Part shown: positions 30,144-38,447 of the stretch, in pieces | Layout: the number at the start of each line of letters is the position of its first letter | Position numbering within the stretch: the stretch's first letter is position 1 | From: Desulfovibrio legallii | GTDB taxonomy: Bacteria > Desulfobacterota > Desulfovibrionia > Desulfovibrionales > Desulfovibrionaceae | Length of the DNA: 44,401 bases | Direction: 5' to 3' | Assembly: GCF_900102485.1 (NCBI RefSeq) | Contig: NZ_FNBX01000021.1 | Coordinates: forward strand, 1 to 44,401 | Notes under the pieces: model-generated | Seen by the model: the letters and a program-made list of their open reading frames with translations, nothing else | Database searches by the model: none | Told to the model about the DNA's origin: nothing | Translations under genes and position numbers: made by a program

Positions 30144-30944
30144 ATGAAAGTATGCTGTATTCTTCTTGTGGGATTTTGCCTTTTCAGTGCTCCGGCATTT
30201 GGCATGACGGTATATTGCACAAATTGCAGTAACCAAATGACGCAAGCATTGGAGCGCGTCACCAATGTTTCACAACTCAATAAGCTTATTGATCAATACG
30301 CGGAAGCCGCTCAGCAAACGCAACAACAAATCCGCATGGTACAGCAAAATATTGAGCAGTATCAAAACATGCTGCAAAACACGGCGCAACTGCCCGCGCA
30401 TCTCGTCAATCAACTGAATGGCTCACTTTTACGGCTGGCCAGTCTTACCCGCGAACTCAAAACGCAACGCGGGGACGTGGTGGGCCTGGGGCAAGTCTTT
30501 ATGAATCTGTTTCCCGATCAGAGCGAGTTTGCGGACTTGGCCGGGACCGGGCCGCAAGGGGTGAACGCGGCGAATGCCCGTTACCGGGAAAAATGGGATT
30601 CATGGTCTGAATCCGTTGATCAGGCGTCACAGGCCACATTCCAGCTTTCGGGCAAACAGCTTGAGGACTTGCAAGGAAACGCCTCGGATATGCAGGCGTA
30701 CCTTGATCAACTGCTAGCCACGCCTGACGGGCAAATGCGGGCGATTCAGGCGGGCAATCAACTGGCCTCAATCCAAATTCAGGAAGCCCGCCAGCTTCGG
30801 GAACTCATGGCCACTACGGCGCAATCTTCCCTTGCCGCGCAAATGAAAGCCGAAAAAGAAGGCCAAATGGAACAAGAATTGTGGCGGGATATGACCAAAA
30901 CGGACAAGTTGGGTGGCCTGACTTCCAAGCCGGACCCGTTTTAG
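30144..30944 (+). CDS. trbJ: TrbJ/VirB5-like protein
   Basis: A 266-residue exported protein. A signal peptide (MKVCCILLVGFCLFSAPAFG) is followed by a CTNC motif and long Gln-rich helices (YAEAAQQTQQQIRMVQQNIE), as in TrbJ. It is needed for mating-pair formation, probably at the pilus tip, and in IncP also in entry exclusion with TrbK. No TrbK-like lipoprotein follows. AAGGA precedes ATG 30144; the longer frame is a shadow of trbE. Confidence 0.88.
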   Translation: MKVCCILLVGFCLFSAPAFGMTVYCTNCSNQMTQALERVTNVSQLNKLIDQYAEAAQQTQQQIRMVQQNIEQYQNMLQNTAQLPAHLVNQLNGSLLRLASLTRELKTQRGDVVGLGQVFMNLFPDQSEFADLAGTGPQGVNAANARYREKWDSWSESVDQASQATFQLSGKQLEDLQGNASDMQAYLDQLLATPDGQMRAIQAGNQLASIQIQEARQLRELMATTAQSSLAAQMKAEKEGQMEQELWRDMTKTDKLGGLTSKPDPF

Positions 30945-30952
30945 GGGCGGCT

Positions 30953-32095
30953 ATGAACAAGCCGCGTTTCGCTCTCTTCGCCCTGGTCTGCCTGCTGGCC
31001 GTCCTGTGTCTGCCGGGCGGCGCTCTGGCCGCTGCGGATACGGATTTTGTGTCAAAGTTGGTGTCGTCCTTTTATGACAAAACTTCGGCTTGGGAACCGA
31101 TTCTGAAAAAATACGCTCTGCTTGTGTTCCGTTGGCTGCTGATTCTTGAGGTATGCTTCCTGGGAATCAAAGCGGCGCTGAATCGGGAACAAGTGGGGGA
31201 TATATTCAAGCATTTCGTTATGCTTCTGCTCATGGCGGGCTTTTTTCTGGCCGTAATCAACAATTATAAGGAATGGTCGTGGAATCTGATAGACGGTCTG
31301 AAACAGATAGGCTTTGAACTGAGTTCCCCGCAATACTCTTCCGATTCGCCCTTTATCGCGGGAATGAAGATCGTCAACCTCATTCTCTCCAAGCTCTCGG
31401 CATGGTCGCCGGGCAACTCCGTGGCCCTCTTGCTTGCCGCCCTGGTGGTCATGGTCTGTTTCGCCCTGATTTCGGCGCAAGTAGTGTTCATTAAATGCGA
31501 AGCCATGATCGCCATGATGGCGGCGTTGATTCTGGTGAGCTTTGGCGGCTCGTCCTTTCTGAAGGATTACGCCGTCAACGCCTTGCGCTATGTGCTGGCG
31601 GTGGCCTTCAAGCTGTTCGTTATGCAACTGGTGTTAGGGGTGGGTCTTGCTTTTATACAGGACTTCGACACGTCCACGGCGGAACTGCAAGATATTTTCA
31701 TTGTGATCGGCGCGTCTATTGTGCTCCTGGCTCTGGTCAAATCCATCCCTGACACCTGCGCGGGAATTATCAACGGCTCCCATGTGTCCGGGGGCGCGGC
31801 CATAACCGCCGCCACCGCCGCCGTGGGCGGGGCTGTGGCCGGGGCTGTGGGCGGCTCCATCGCGGCGGGACGTTCCGCCGCTGTCACGACGCAGAATGTC
31901 AAAGACGCCTCGAATATAGCAGGGATGGAAGGCAAGTCCGGCATGGGCAAAGGCGTTTCCGTGGCCCGCTCCATGTGGGGCGCTCGGCAGGATGCCAAAA
32001 CGGCCGGGGAAAAAGCCCTGGCCACTCGTTCCCGCTCGGAAATGAAAGAACGTCTTGAGCGGGCGCGGATGGCAACAGAAAGCGACAATTCATAG
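30953..32095 (+). CDS. trbL: TrbL/VirB6-like membrane protein
   Basis: A 380-residue polytopic channel protein. It has a signal-like N-terminus (LFALVCLLAVLCLPGGALAA), about six membrane helices including LLLAALVVMVCFALISAQVV and a DIFIVIGASIVLLALVKSIP helix, then an Ala/Gly-rich segment (residues about 285-320) and a charged C-terminal tail. ATG 30953 lies 8 bases after trbJ. Confidence 0.9.
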   Translation: MNKPRFALFALVCLLAVLCLPGGALAAADTDFVSKLVSSFYDKTSAWEPILKKYALLVFRWLLILEVCFLGIKAALNREQVGDIFKHFVMLLLMAGFFLAVINNYKEWSWNLIDGLKQIGFELSSPQYSSDSPFIAGMKIVNLILSKLSAWSPGNSVALLLAALVVMVCFALISAQVVFIKCEAMIAMMAALILVSFGGSSFLKDYAVNALRYVLAVAFKLFVMQLVLGVGLAFIQDFDTSTAELQDIFIVIGASIVLLALVKSIPDTCAGIINGSHVSGGAAITAATAAVGGAVAGAVGGSIAAGRSAAVTTQNVKDASNIAGMEGKSGMGKGVSVARSMWGARQDAKTAGEKALATRSRSEMKERLERARMATESDNS

Positions 32096-32103
32096 GAGGC
32101 AAC

Positions 32104-32856
32104 ATGCCTTTTTTCTCCAAAAAGAAAGCCCCAAGCATAGAAACGGCGGGCAAGGGGCACAATCCCTATCTGAACGCCCGGCAGGAATGGCTTGAACGAT
32201 ACGGCGGCTATATCAGCCGGGCCGCACAATGGCGCACAGTGGCTTTTTTCTGTCTGATCATCACGGGAATTTCCATCACTGGCAACGTGATTCAGGCAAA
32301 CCAAGTCAAAACGATCCCCTACATCATCGAAGTGGACAAGCTCGGCAAGTCTGCCGTGGTCGCCCGCGCCGATGTGGCCAGCGTCACGCCGCAACGGCTT
32401 ATTCAGTCGGAAATCGCGGCTTGTGTTGCCGATTGGCGCACGGTGACGGCGGATGTGGAACTACAGAAAAAGATGATTTCCCGCTTGTCCTACTTCATGG
32501 CCGGTTCGGCAAAGGGCGTTTTGAAGGAATGGTACGAAACGAATAACCCCTATGAAATCGCCAAGTCGGGTAAACTGGTCCATGTGGAGATCAAAAGCTT
32601 ACCCCTGCCGGTCAGTGCCGATTCCTACCGGGTCGAATGGACGGAAACCGTCCGCAGTCATGCGGGGGCGCTGTTGGAACAGCACACCTATGAAGCCACG
32701 GCCACGATCCAGATCAACCCACCCCAAACGGATGCGGTCTTACTGCGTAATCCGGGCGGGATTTACATCACGGCTTTGTCGGCGGGTAAGGTTGTGGGCG
32801 CTCCGTCGCGTTCCTCTTCTGGTGCCGTTTCCGGCGCTCCGGCTCAAACCGAATAA
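32104..32856 (+). CDS. trbF: TrbF/VirB8-like protein
   Basis: A 250-residue bitopic inner-membrane protein: NPYLNARQEWLERYGGYI at the N-terminus, one membrane helix (VAFFCLIITGISITGNVI, about 43-60), and a periplasmic NTF2-like VirB8 domain with YIIEVDKLGKSAVVARAD and EWTETVRSHAGALLEQHTYE. It acts as assembly centre of the secretion channel. A Ser/Ala-rich tail ends the protein. Confidence 0.92.
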   Translation: MPFFSKKKAPSIETAGKGHNPYLNARQEWLERYGGYISRAAQWRTVAFFCLIITGISITGNVIQANQVKTIPYIIEVDKLGKSAVVARADVASVTPQRLIQSEIAACVADWRTVTADVELQKKMISRLSYFMAGSAKGVLKEWYETNNPYEIAKSGKLVHVEIKSLPLPVSADSYRVEWTETVRSHAGALLEQHTYEATATIQINPPQTDAVLLRNPGGIYITALSAGKVVGAPSRSSSGAVSGAPAQTE

Positions 32857-32866
32857 GGGAAACACC

Positions 32867-33793
32867 ATGAAAAAAATAATGCTCTTGTTGTTCGCGTGTT
32901 TTTACGCTTGCCCGGTCTGGGCGGCGTCTCCTCCCTCAGTGGTTCCGGCTGGCTATCCTCCGGCTCTGGAATCCGGTTCGCCGGTAGTCTCGGAAGTAGA
33001 CTATATCAGCCCGTCCACCGTGCCGCTCACGGATAAGGAAAAACACGCTTTGCATCTCTCGGCGGACTGGTCCCGGCGTAACGTCGCGCCGGTCCTGGGA
33101 AGCGGCGGCAAGGTGGTTTTTGTGCATGGGGCCAGTCTTCCCACGATCTTGGCCGTACCAATGCAAGTTTGCGACGTTGAACTTGAATCAGGCGAAACGG
33201 TCAATGAAATTGTAGTAGGGGATTCGGCCCGGTGGATGGTGGATTCCGGCACGGCGGGTTCCGGTCCCGCCGCTACCGTGCATCTGTTCATCAAGCCGGT
33301 GGACGCCGGGCTTGAAAGTTCAGCCGTAGTTACCACGGATCGCCGGGTCTATCACCTGCGGCTTGTTTCTCAACGCTCCGGCCATACACCCTATGTCGGT
33401 TTTGTGTACTCGGATGATCTGCGGCGCACGGCTGCCGCCCGCAAAGCCGCCGAAACAAGGCGGGCAACCTGGGAAAGTACAACGGTAGACGGGGAACGCC
33501 GGGATTTGTCCGATTTGAATTTTGCCTATGGAGTCAAAGGGAAAGCGCCTTGGACGCCGGAACGGGTCTATGACGATGGGCGGCAAATGTTCATCCGTCT
33601 GCCGAAATCCGCCGCGTCCGGGGAAATGCCCGTGCTCCTGGTCCGTAAAGGCAATAAAGATGTACTGGTCAATTACCGGGTCAAAGACTCGGCCATTGTC
33701 GTTGACGGCATTTTTGACAAGCTGGCGCTGATCGTCGGCGTGGGGGGCGATCAACAAAAAATCGAAATCGTCAGAGAAGGGGGCCGGAAATGA
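32867..33793 (+). CDS. trbG: TrbG/VirB9-like outer-membrane complex protein
   Basis: A 308-residue exported protein: signal peptide (MKKIMLLLFACFYACPVWAA), then a VirB9 fold with VCDVELESGETVNEIVVGDS, RWMVDSG, RVYHLRLVSQ and the late NFAYGVKGKAPWTPERVYDD and GRQMFIRLPKS segments. It forms the outer-membrane core with TrbI and TrbH. The start is ATG 32867; upstream frame is a trbF shadow. It overlaps the next gene by 4 bases. Confidence 0.93.
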   Translation: MKKIMLLLFACFYACPVWAASPPSVVPAGYPPALESGSPVVSEVDYISPSTVPLTDKEKHALHLSADWSRRNVAPVLGSGGKVVFVHGASLPTILAVPMQVCDVELESGETVNEIVVGDSARWMVDSGTAGSGPAATVHLFIKPVDAGLESSAVVTTDRRVYHLRLVSQRSGHTPYVGFVYSDDLRRTAAARKAAETRRATWESTTVDGERRDLSDLNFAYGVKGKAPWTPERVYDDGRQMFIRLPKSAASGEMPVLLVRKGNKDVLVNYRVKDSAIVVDGIFDKLALIVGVGGDQQKIEIVREGGRK

Positions 33794-34287
33794 AACGCGC
33801 TGTTTTTCTCTTGTTGGCTCTGCTGCTCTCCGGCTGCGCGGGGCGCGGCCTGTCCGGCTCCTTCTGCGGTCCTTTGCCTTCGGATACCGCCGTGGTCCAG
33901 GTGGCGCAAGATGCCGTGTCTTTCCTGGCTTCGTCGTATCCGCCCGGCCATACCGCGCTTTTCCTTATGCCCGCCAAGGCGGAAAACGCCTTTGCTCATG
34001 CTCTGGAAAACGGCTTGCGGTCACGGGGGTTCACACTTTTAATGGAAGACCGAAAAGACGCCCTGGCCGTGGCCTACACGCTGGACGAGCTGCGGGACGA
34101 TGCCGCGTGGTATCTGCAACTGAGACTTTCAGACGGCAAGGCGCTGGCCAGAGTCTACGACGCGGCGGGCCTGCCTGAAGCCGGACGCTCCCAAACGGAA
34201 GCCGTGGCGCCTCGTCCTTTACTGGAAAAAGCCGCGAACAAGGCCGGGGCCGCGTATGACAAAGCCGCCCACGCCTTGAACGACTAA
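33790..34287 (+). CDS. trbH: TrbH-like lipoprotein
   Basis: A 165-residue lipoprotein with lipobox LLLSGC (Cys16). The rest (VAQDAVSFLASSYPPGHTAL, ALENGLRSRGFTLL) fits TrbH, the VirB7-like lipoprotein of IncP systems that stabilises the outer-membrane complex. The name rests on position and lipobox as much as on sequence. Confidence 0.8.
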   Translation: MKRAVFLLLALLLSGCAGRGLSGSFCGPLPSDTAVVQVAQDAVSFLASSYPPGHTALFLMPAKAENAFAHALENGLRSRGFTLLMEDRKDALAVAYTLDELRDDAAWYLQLRLSDGKALARVYDAAGLPEAGRSQTEAVAPRPLLEKAANKAGAAYDKAAHALND

Positions 34288-34296
34288 GGGGGCCGT

Positions 34297-35511
34297 ATGT
34301 CCACCGATTCTCCGAACAGTTTTGAACCGTTGCCGCCCGATGGTGTGGTCAAAATGCGGCGCTGGCCTCTGTATGCCGTTATCTGCGCCGGGTTGCTGCT
34401 GGTTGGTGTGCTCGTCTACAGTGTGAATTTCGCGCATAACCCGGAAGAGGAGGCCGCGCAAACCCAAAAAGTAGATATTAAGGAACAGGAAAACCCGTTG
34501 ATTGCGGGAGAAGGCAACGGGCTGGCGTTGCCTCCTGCCGGTTCTCAGGGGCTTGCCACTCCTCAAGCGGTCGTTTCAGGCAAGCCGGAACCGTTGATAG
34601 TGGTCCGGGATGACGGCCAGAAACCCGCCGATCAGCAGGAAAGAGACAACATACGCCGGATGCGGTCGCAAGCCTACCTTTCGGCGCTGTCCTCGCCTCT
34701 GGCCGTCAAAAAAGCGAGTGTGACGGCGGGCGGCGCTCCGGCGCAATCGTCCAGCCCGGAACCCGTAGGCCGGGAACAGGGTAACGGCATTGACGCCTCG
34801 GCGCTGCGGGATAACGGCTACGATCCCGCCGCCAACAAAGACAAGGAGGCTTTTTTTGATCGCTCTTCGGCGCGGGATTCGGCTTGGATTCTGCCGCACT
34901 CTCGGACGCCGGGGCAACCTCTTGAAATCAAAACCGGGGCGGTGATCCCCGGCGTCATGCTCACGGGGATCAATTCCGATCTGCCGGGAACCATTATCGC
35001 GCAAGTCAGTCAAAATGTGTTCGACACAGGCACGGGGCAACAATTGTTGATTCCTCGCGGCGCAAAGCTCTACGGCGTCTATGATTCCCGCGTCGTTTAC
35101 GGGCAAGAGCGCGTACTTGTGGCCTGGAATCGGTTGATCTTTCCTGACGGGTCCGCCGTCACCCTGGGGGCCATGCCCGGCGCGGATATGTCCGGTTATG
35201 CGGGGTATACGGACGGAATCAACAATCATTATCTTCGTATTTTTGGTTCCGCTGCGATTATGTCCCTGGTCACGGGCGGCATGGCCTACACGATGGATTC
35301 AATGGGCGGCGATAATGGCGGGAACAATAACAATCCGACGCTACAGGATGAAATGGGGTCCGCCCTGGCCGCGCAAATGGGGCAAGCCTCGCTCCAATTG
35401 TTGCAGAAAAATTTGAATATCACGCCTACGCTGGAAATACGGCCGGGCTATCAGTTCAATCTCGTCGTGACAAAAGACCTCGTTTTTCAGCATCCTTATA
35501 ATCTAAAGTAA
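34297..35511 (+). CDS. trbI: TrbI/VirB10-like protein
   Basis: A 404-residue energy-sensing channel scaffold spanning inner and outer membranes. It has a cytoplasmic N-terminus, one membrane helix (LYAVICAGLLLVGVLVYSVN), a long linker, and a C-terminal VirB10 barrel domain with IKTGAVIPGVMLTGINSDLP, AQVSQNVFDTGTGQQLLIPR and GSAVTLGAMPGADMSGYAGY. It lies 9 bases after trbH. Leader repeat copy B and traG follow. Confidence 0.93.
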   Translation: MSTDSPNSFEPLPPDGVVKMRRWPLYAVICAGLLLVGVLVYSVNFAHNPEEEAAQTQKVDIKEQENPLIAGEGNGLALPPAGSQGLATPQAVVSGKPEPLIVVRDDGQKPADQQERDNIRRMRSQAYLSALSSPLAVKKASVTAGGAPAQSSSPEPVGREQGNGIDASALRDNGYDPAANKDKEAFFDRSSARDSAWILPHSRTPGQPLEIKTGAVIPGVMLTGINSDLPGTIIAQVSQNVFDTGTGQQLLIPRGAKLYGVYDSRVVYGQERVLVAWNRLIFPDGSAVTLGAMPGADMSGYAGYTDGINNHYLRIFGSAAIMSLVTGGMAYTMDSMGGDNGGNNNNPTLQDEMGSALAAQMGQASLQLLQKNLNITPTLEIRPGYQFNLVVTKDLVFQHPYNLK

Positions 35512-35524
35512 TTCGCCTTATCCG

Positions 35525-35566
35525 CTGCGGGCCTCGCGTCCCAACTCAGCGCCGCATGACGGCCTC
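35525..35566 (+). repeat. Leader repeat copy B (upstream of traG)
   Basis: The same 42-bp unit as 27038-27079, 37 of 42 identical, wholly noncoding here, 17 bases before the traG ATG. The GCCG-CATGA-CGGC hairpin is kept, with changes only in the loop; the first hairpin pairs with one G-U (GGGC/GTCC). Confidence 0.85.
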
Positions 35567-35583
35567 TTTTATGGAGTGTCGTT

Positions 35584-37695
35584 ATGTGTGCGTCTTCCAC
35601 GCAACACAATTCCTTCGGCCTTGGTTCCCCGGAACGCTCCCGCAATTGGCGCTTGCTGTATCTGCCTTTCGTGCTGCTGCTCGGCCTTGCCTGCCTGATT
35701 CTGACCACGCAACGGGTAGCGGCGTTCTACGGGTACGATCCGGCCTTGGGCGCGTCCTGGGGATCGGCCTTCGGCGTCCGCTGGTATGCGCCGTGGGCGA
35801 TTTTCCACTGGCAAGAGGCATTCGGGGCCAATGATCCGGGCTTCATGGAACAGGCCATAACCCAAAGCCAAGCCCTGTTCCTCTGCCCGCAATTCCTACT
35901 CCTCGCCGTGTGGTTCACCTTTATGAAGAAGTTGAAAGGTGACGCCCGGCTACACGGCTCGGCCCGATGGGCGAATGAAAAAGAGATCCGCCGCATGGGC
36001 TATATGGACGGAAAGGGCGTGTATGTCGGCGGATGGGTCAAGCACATTACGGGCTTTGCCTACTGGTCCGCCGTGGCGCGTCGGGCCGTGCTGGTCTGGT
36101 TCCTGCGCTCATATCGTCCGCCCGTGCGTCGGGAACGGCAAATGTACCTCCGGCACAACGGCCCGGAACACGTCTTGTGCTTCGCGCCTACCCGTTCCGG
36201 TAAAGGCGTGGGCCTCATTCTGCCCACGCTGTTGGCCTGGGAAGGTTCCACATTGGTTTTAGACATAAAGGGCGAAAACTGGGCGCTTACGTCTGGTTTC
36301 CGCCGTTCGCAAGGGCAAACGGCGCTCCGGTTCGACCCTTCGGATATGTCCGGCGCGTCCGCCTTCTTCAATCCTATGGAGGAAATCCGTCTTGATTCCA
36401 TGCTGGCTATTCCCGACGCTCAGAATATGGCGGCTATGCTGGTCGATCCTGCGGGCAAAGGTCTTGAAGACCATTGGAGCAAAGCGGCGTTCGCTATGCT
36501 GGCCGGGGCGCTGCTCCATTGCTGCATCATGGTCCGGCATGAGCAAGACCGTTGCGCCACGCTCTACGATCTGGGCTGCATGTTGGCCGATGAATCCCGC
36601 ACCATTCAGCAACTTTTTGATGAAATGGTCAAAACCGACCATGCGGCCATGCTGCATAAAATCTTTCCTGACACCGCGCCCGATGGGGATGCCGGGGACT
36701 ATGCCCAGAAAGCCCATGTCTTCATCGCGTCCAGTGCGCGGGAAATGCTCAATAAGGCGGAAAATGAAGCCTCCGGCGTCGTGTCCACGGCCCTGACAAA
36801 TCTTGCCCTGTACCGCGATCCGGTGGTGGCGCTGAACACGTCTCGCTGTGATTTTCGCATTCATGACCTCATGAACGCGGAAAATCCGGTGAATTTGTAT
36901 CTTGTCATTTCCCCGGCTGACATAGATCGGATGAAACCGTTAATCCGGCTCATGGTGGATATGATTATCCGCCGCGTCTGCGCGAAAATGGAGTTTGCGG
37001 ATGGTTCCAGCAAAGCCGGGTACAAACACCGGCTTTTGCTCATGCTGGACGAGTTCACGTCCCTGGGCAAGCTGCCGATTATGGAAAAAGCCTTGGCCTA
37101 CATCGCGGGCTATGGCGGCAAGGTCTATCTCATTGTTCAGGATATTACCCAATTGAATGCGGTCTATGGCAAAGAAAACGCTTTAATGGCCAATTGCCAT
37201 GTACGGATCGCTTACGCCCCGAACACGGTAGAAACGGCGGAAATCCTGTCAAAAATGACGGGAAAAACTACCGTTGTCGAAGAAAAGGTGTCGTTGTCCG
37301 GCTCTCGAACCGGCCACCTAAAAAATGCCTCGGTCAACGTCACGGAAACGGCCCGTAATCTCCTGACGCCGGATGAATGTATGCGCTTGCCGGGACTGTC
37401 CAAAGACGAACAGGGCCACGCCACGCCGGGGGATATGCTCATTTTCACGGCGGGCTATTCCGCTATTTACGGGCGGCAAATCCTCTATTTCCTCGATCCC
37501 ACCTTTTCAACCCGCGCCAAAATTCCCGCGCCCGGCACGACTGCGGCCTATCCATCCGGCATTAGTGATTCCCTGTATTTCCCGCGTCCGGCCTCCTGGT
37601 ATGCGGTCACGTCCGCGGCCGCTGCTTCGCCCGCGTCGGCCCACACTTCCGAACAAGTAGAGGCTGATTATGCCCGTTATCTCGATGCGTCCTAA
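35584..37695 (+). CDS. traG: TraG/VirD4-type coupling protein
   Basis: A 703-residue coupling ATPase that links the relaxosome to the secretion channel and pumps the DNA. Two N-terminal membrane helices (about 17-38 and 98-112) precede the AAA motor: Walker A APTRSGKGVG (about 201-210), STLVLDIKGENWALTSGFRR, Walker B LLLMLDEFTSLGKLP (about 484-498), and YLIVQDITQLNAVYG. It is intact. GGAG stands before ATG 35584. It overlaps traF by 26 bases. Confidence 0.95.
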   Translation: MCASSTQHNSFGLGSPERSRNWRLLYLPFVLLLGLACLILTTQRVAAFYGYDPALGASWGSAFGVRWYAPWAIFHWQEAFGANDPGFMEQAITQSQALFLCPQFLLLAVWFTFMKKLKGDARLHGSARWANEKEIRRMGYMDGKGVYVGGWVKHITGFAYWSAVARRAVLVWFLRSYRPPVRRERQMYLRHNGPEHVLCFAPTRSGKGVGLILPTLLAWEGSTLVLDIKGENWALTSGFRRSQGQTALRFDPSDMSGASAFFNPMEEIRLDSMLAIPDAQNMAAMLVDPAGKGLEDHWSKAAFAMLAGALLHCCIMVRHEQDRCATLYDLGCMLADESRTIQQLFDEMVKTDHAAMLHKIFPDTAPDGDAGDYAQKAHVFIASSAREMLNKAENEASGVVSTALTNLALYRDPVVALNTSRCDFRIHDLMNAENPVNLYLVISPADIDRMKPLIRLMVDMIIRRVCAKMEFADGSSKAGYKHRLLLMLDEFTSLGKLPIMEKALAYIAGYGGKVYLIVQDITQLNAVYGKENALMANCHVRIAYAPNTVETAEILSKMTGKTTVVEEKVSLSGSRTGHLKNASVNVTETARNLLTPDECMRLPGLSKDEQGHATPGDMLIFTAGYSAIYGRQILYFLDPTFSTRAKIPAPGTTAAYPSGISDSLYFPRPASWYAVTSAAAASPASAHTSEQVEADYARYLDAS

Positions 37696-38242
37696 CCGGC
37701 TGGCCACGCTGGCGCTGTCCGGGGCGGCGCTGATCCTGCTGTGTTTGTGGGCCTGGGGTGCGGGCTACCGTTGCAATCCCACGCCGTCCCTCCCGGTGGG
37801 CTTGTACCGGCTTGCGGCCGGCACTCCGCAACGCGGCGAGCCTGTGGCGATCTGTCTGTCCGGGCCGTTTGCCGATCTGGCGGCGGAACGTGGCTACCTC
37901 AAACCTGGTTCCTGTCCTTCCGGGCTGCGGCCTTTGCTCAAACGCTTGGCCGGGCTGCCCGGTGATCTGATCCAGGTGGACCGGGACGGAATCCGCGTTA
38001 CGCCTGCCGGTTCTCCCGTGGCCTGCCTGTGGCTGGAAAGCCGGATCAAGACTGTGGACCGGCACGGGCGGCCGGTGGTTTCCGCGCTGACCTCCGGCGT
38101 CATTCCGGCGGGGTCTGCCCTGGTCCTGGGCGAACATCCCGGCAGTTTCGATAGCCGTTATTTCGGCCTTGTGCCGCTGGACTCGCTCCGGCGCACGGTG
38201 CCGGTTTTTGTCTGGACTCCAAAGGAGAAGAATCATGACTGA
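37670..38242 (+). CDS. traF: TraF conjugation-specific signal peptidase
   Basis: A 190-residue S26-family peptidase; in IncP plasmids TraF cuts and cyclises the TrbC pilin. It has an N-terminal membrane anchor (LATLALSGAALILLCLWAWG), the serine motif NPTPSLPVGLYR (about 36-47), the lysine motif LLKRLAGLPGDLIQV and the closing GSFDSRYFGLVPLDSL. The start overlaps the end of traG. Confidence 0.92.
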   Translation: MPVISMRPNRLATLALSGAALILLCLWAWGAGYRCNPTPSLPVGLYRLAAGTPQRGEPVAICLSGPFADLAAERGYLKPGSCPSGLRPLLKRLAGLPGDLIQVDRDGIRVTPAGSPVACLWLESRIKTVDRHGRPVVSALTSGVIPAGSALVLGEHPGSFDSRYFGLVPLDSLRRTVPVFVWTPKEKNHD

Positions 38243-38447
38243 CAAGGAAAAAGACTACTTGAAAGCCGCCGTCAATGTGGTGGCGCAACAGGTGACGGAC
38301 AATCCGCTTTGGGGTGGCGTGGCCGTCGATCCTGACGTGGCCGACTGGATGGGCGCGTTCACGGAATCCGCCGTGACGCTGGCCGATCTTGCGGACGATG
38401 TTCTTTTGAGCGTCAACGCTCAGGGGGATGTAGTCTATGAAGGATGA
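38235..38447 (+). CDS. Small protein of unknown function in the transfer operon
   Basis: A 70-residue acidic protein (KEKDYLKAAVNVVAQQVTDN, then DVADWMGAFTESAVTLADLA). I recognise no family. AGGAG precedes the ATG, and it overlaps traF by 8 bases and the next gene by 11, the tight packing expected of a real operon member. Confidence 0.6.
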   Translation: MTDKEKDYLKAAVNVVAQQVTDNPLWGGVAVDPDVADWMGAFTESAVTLADLADDVLLSVNAQGDVVYEG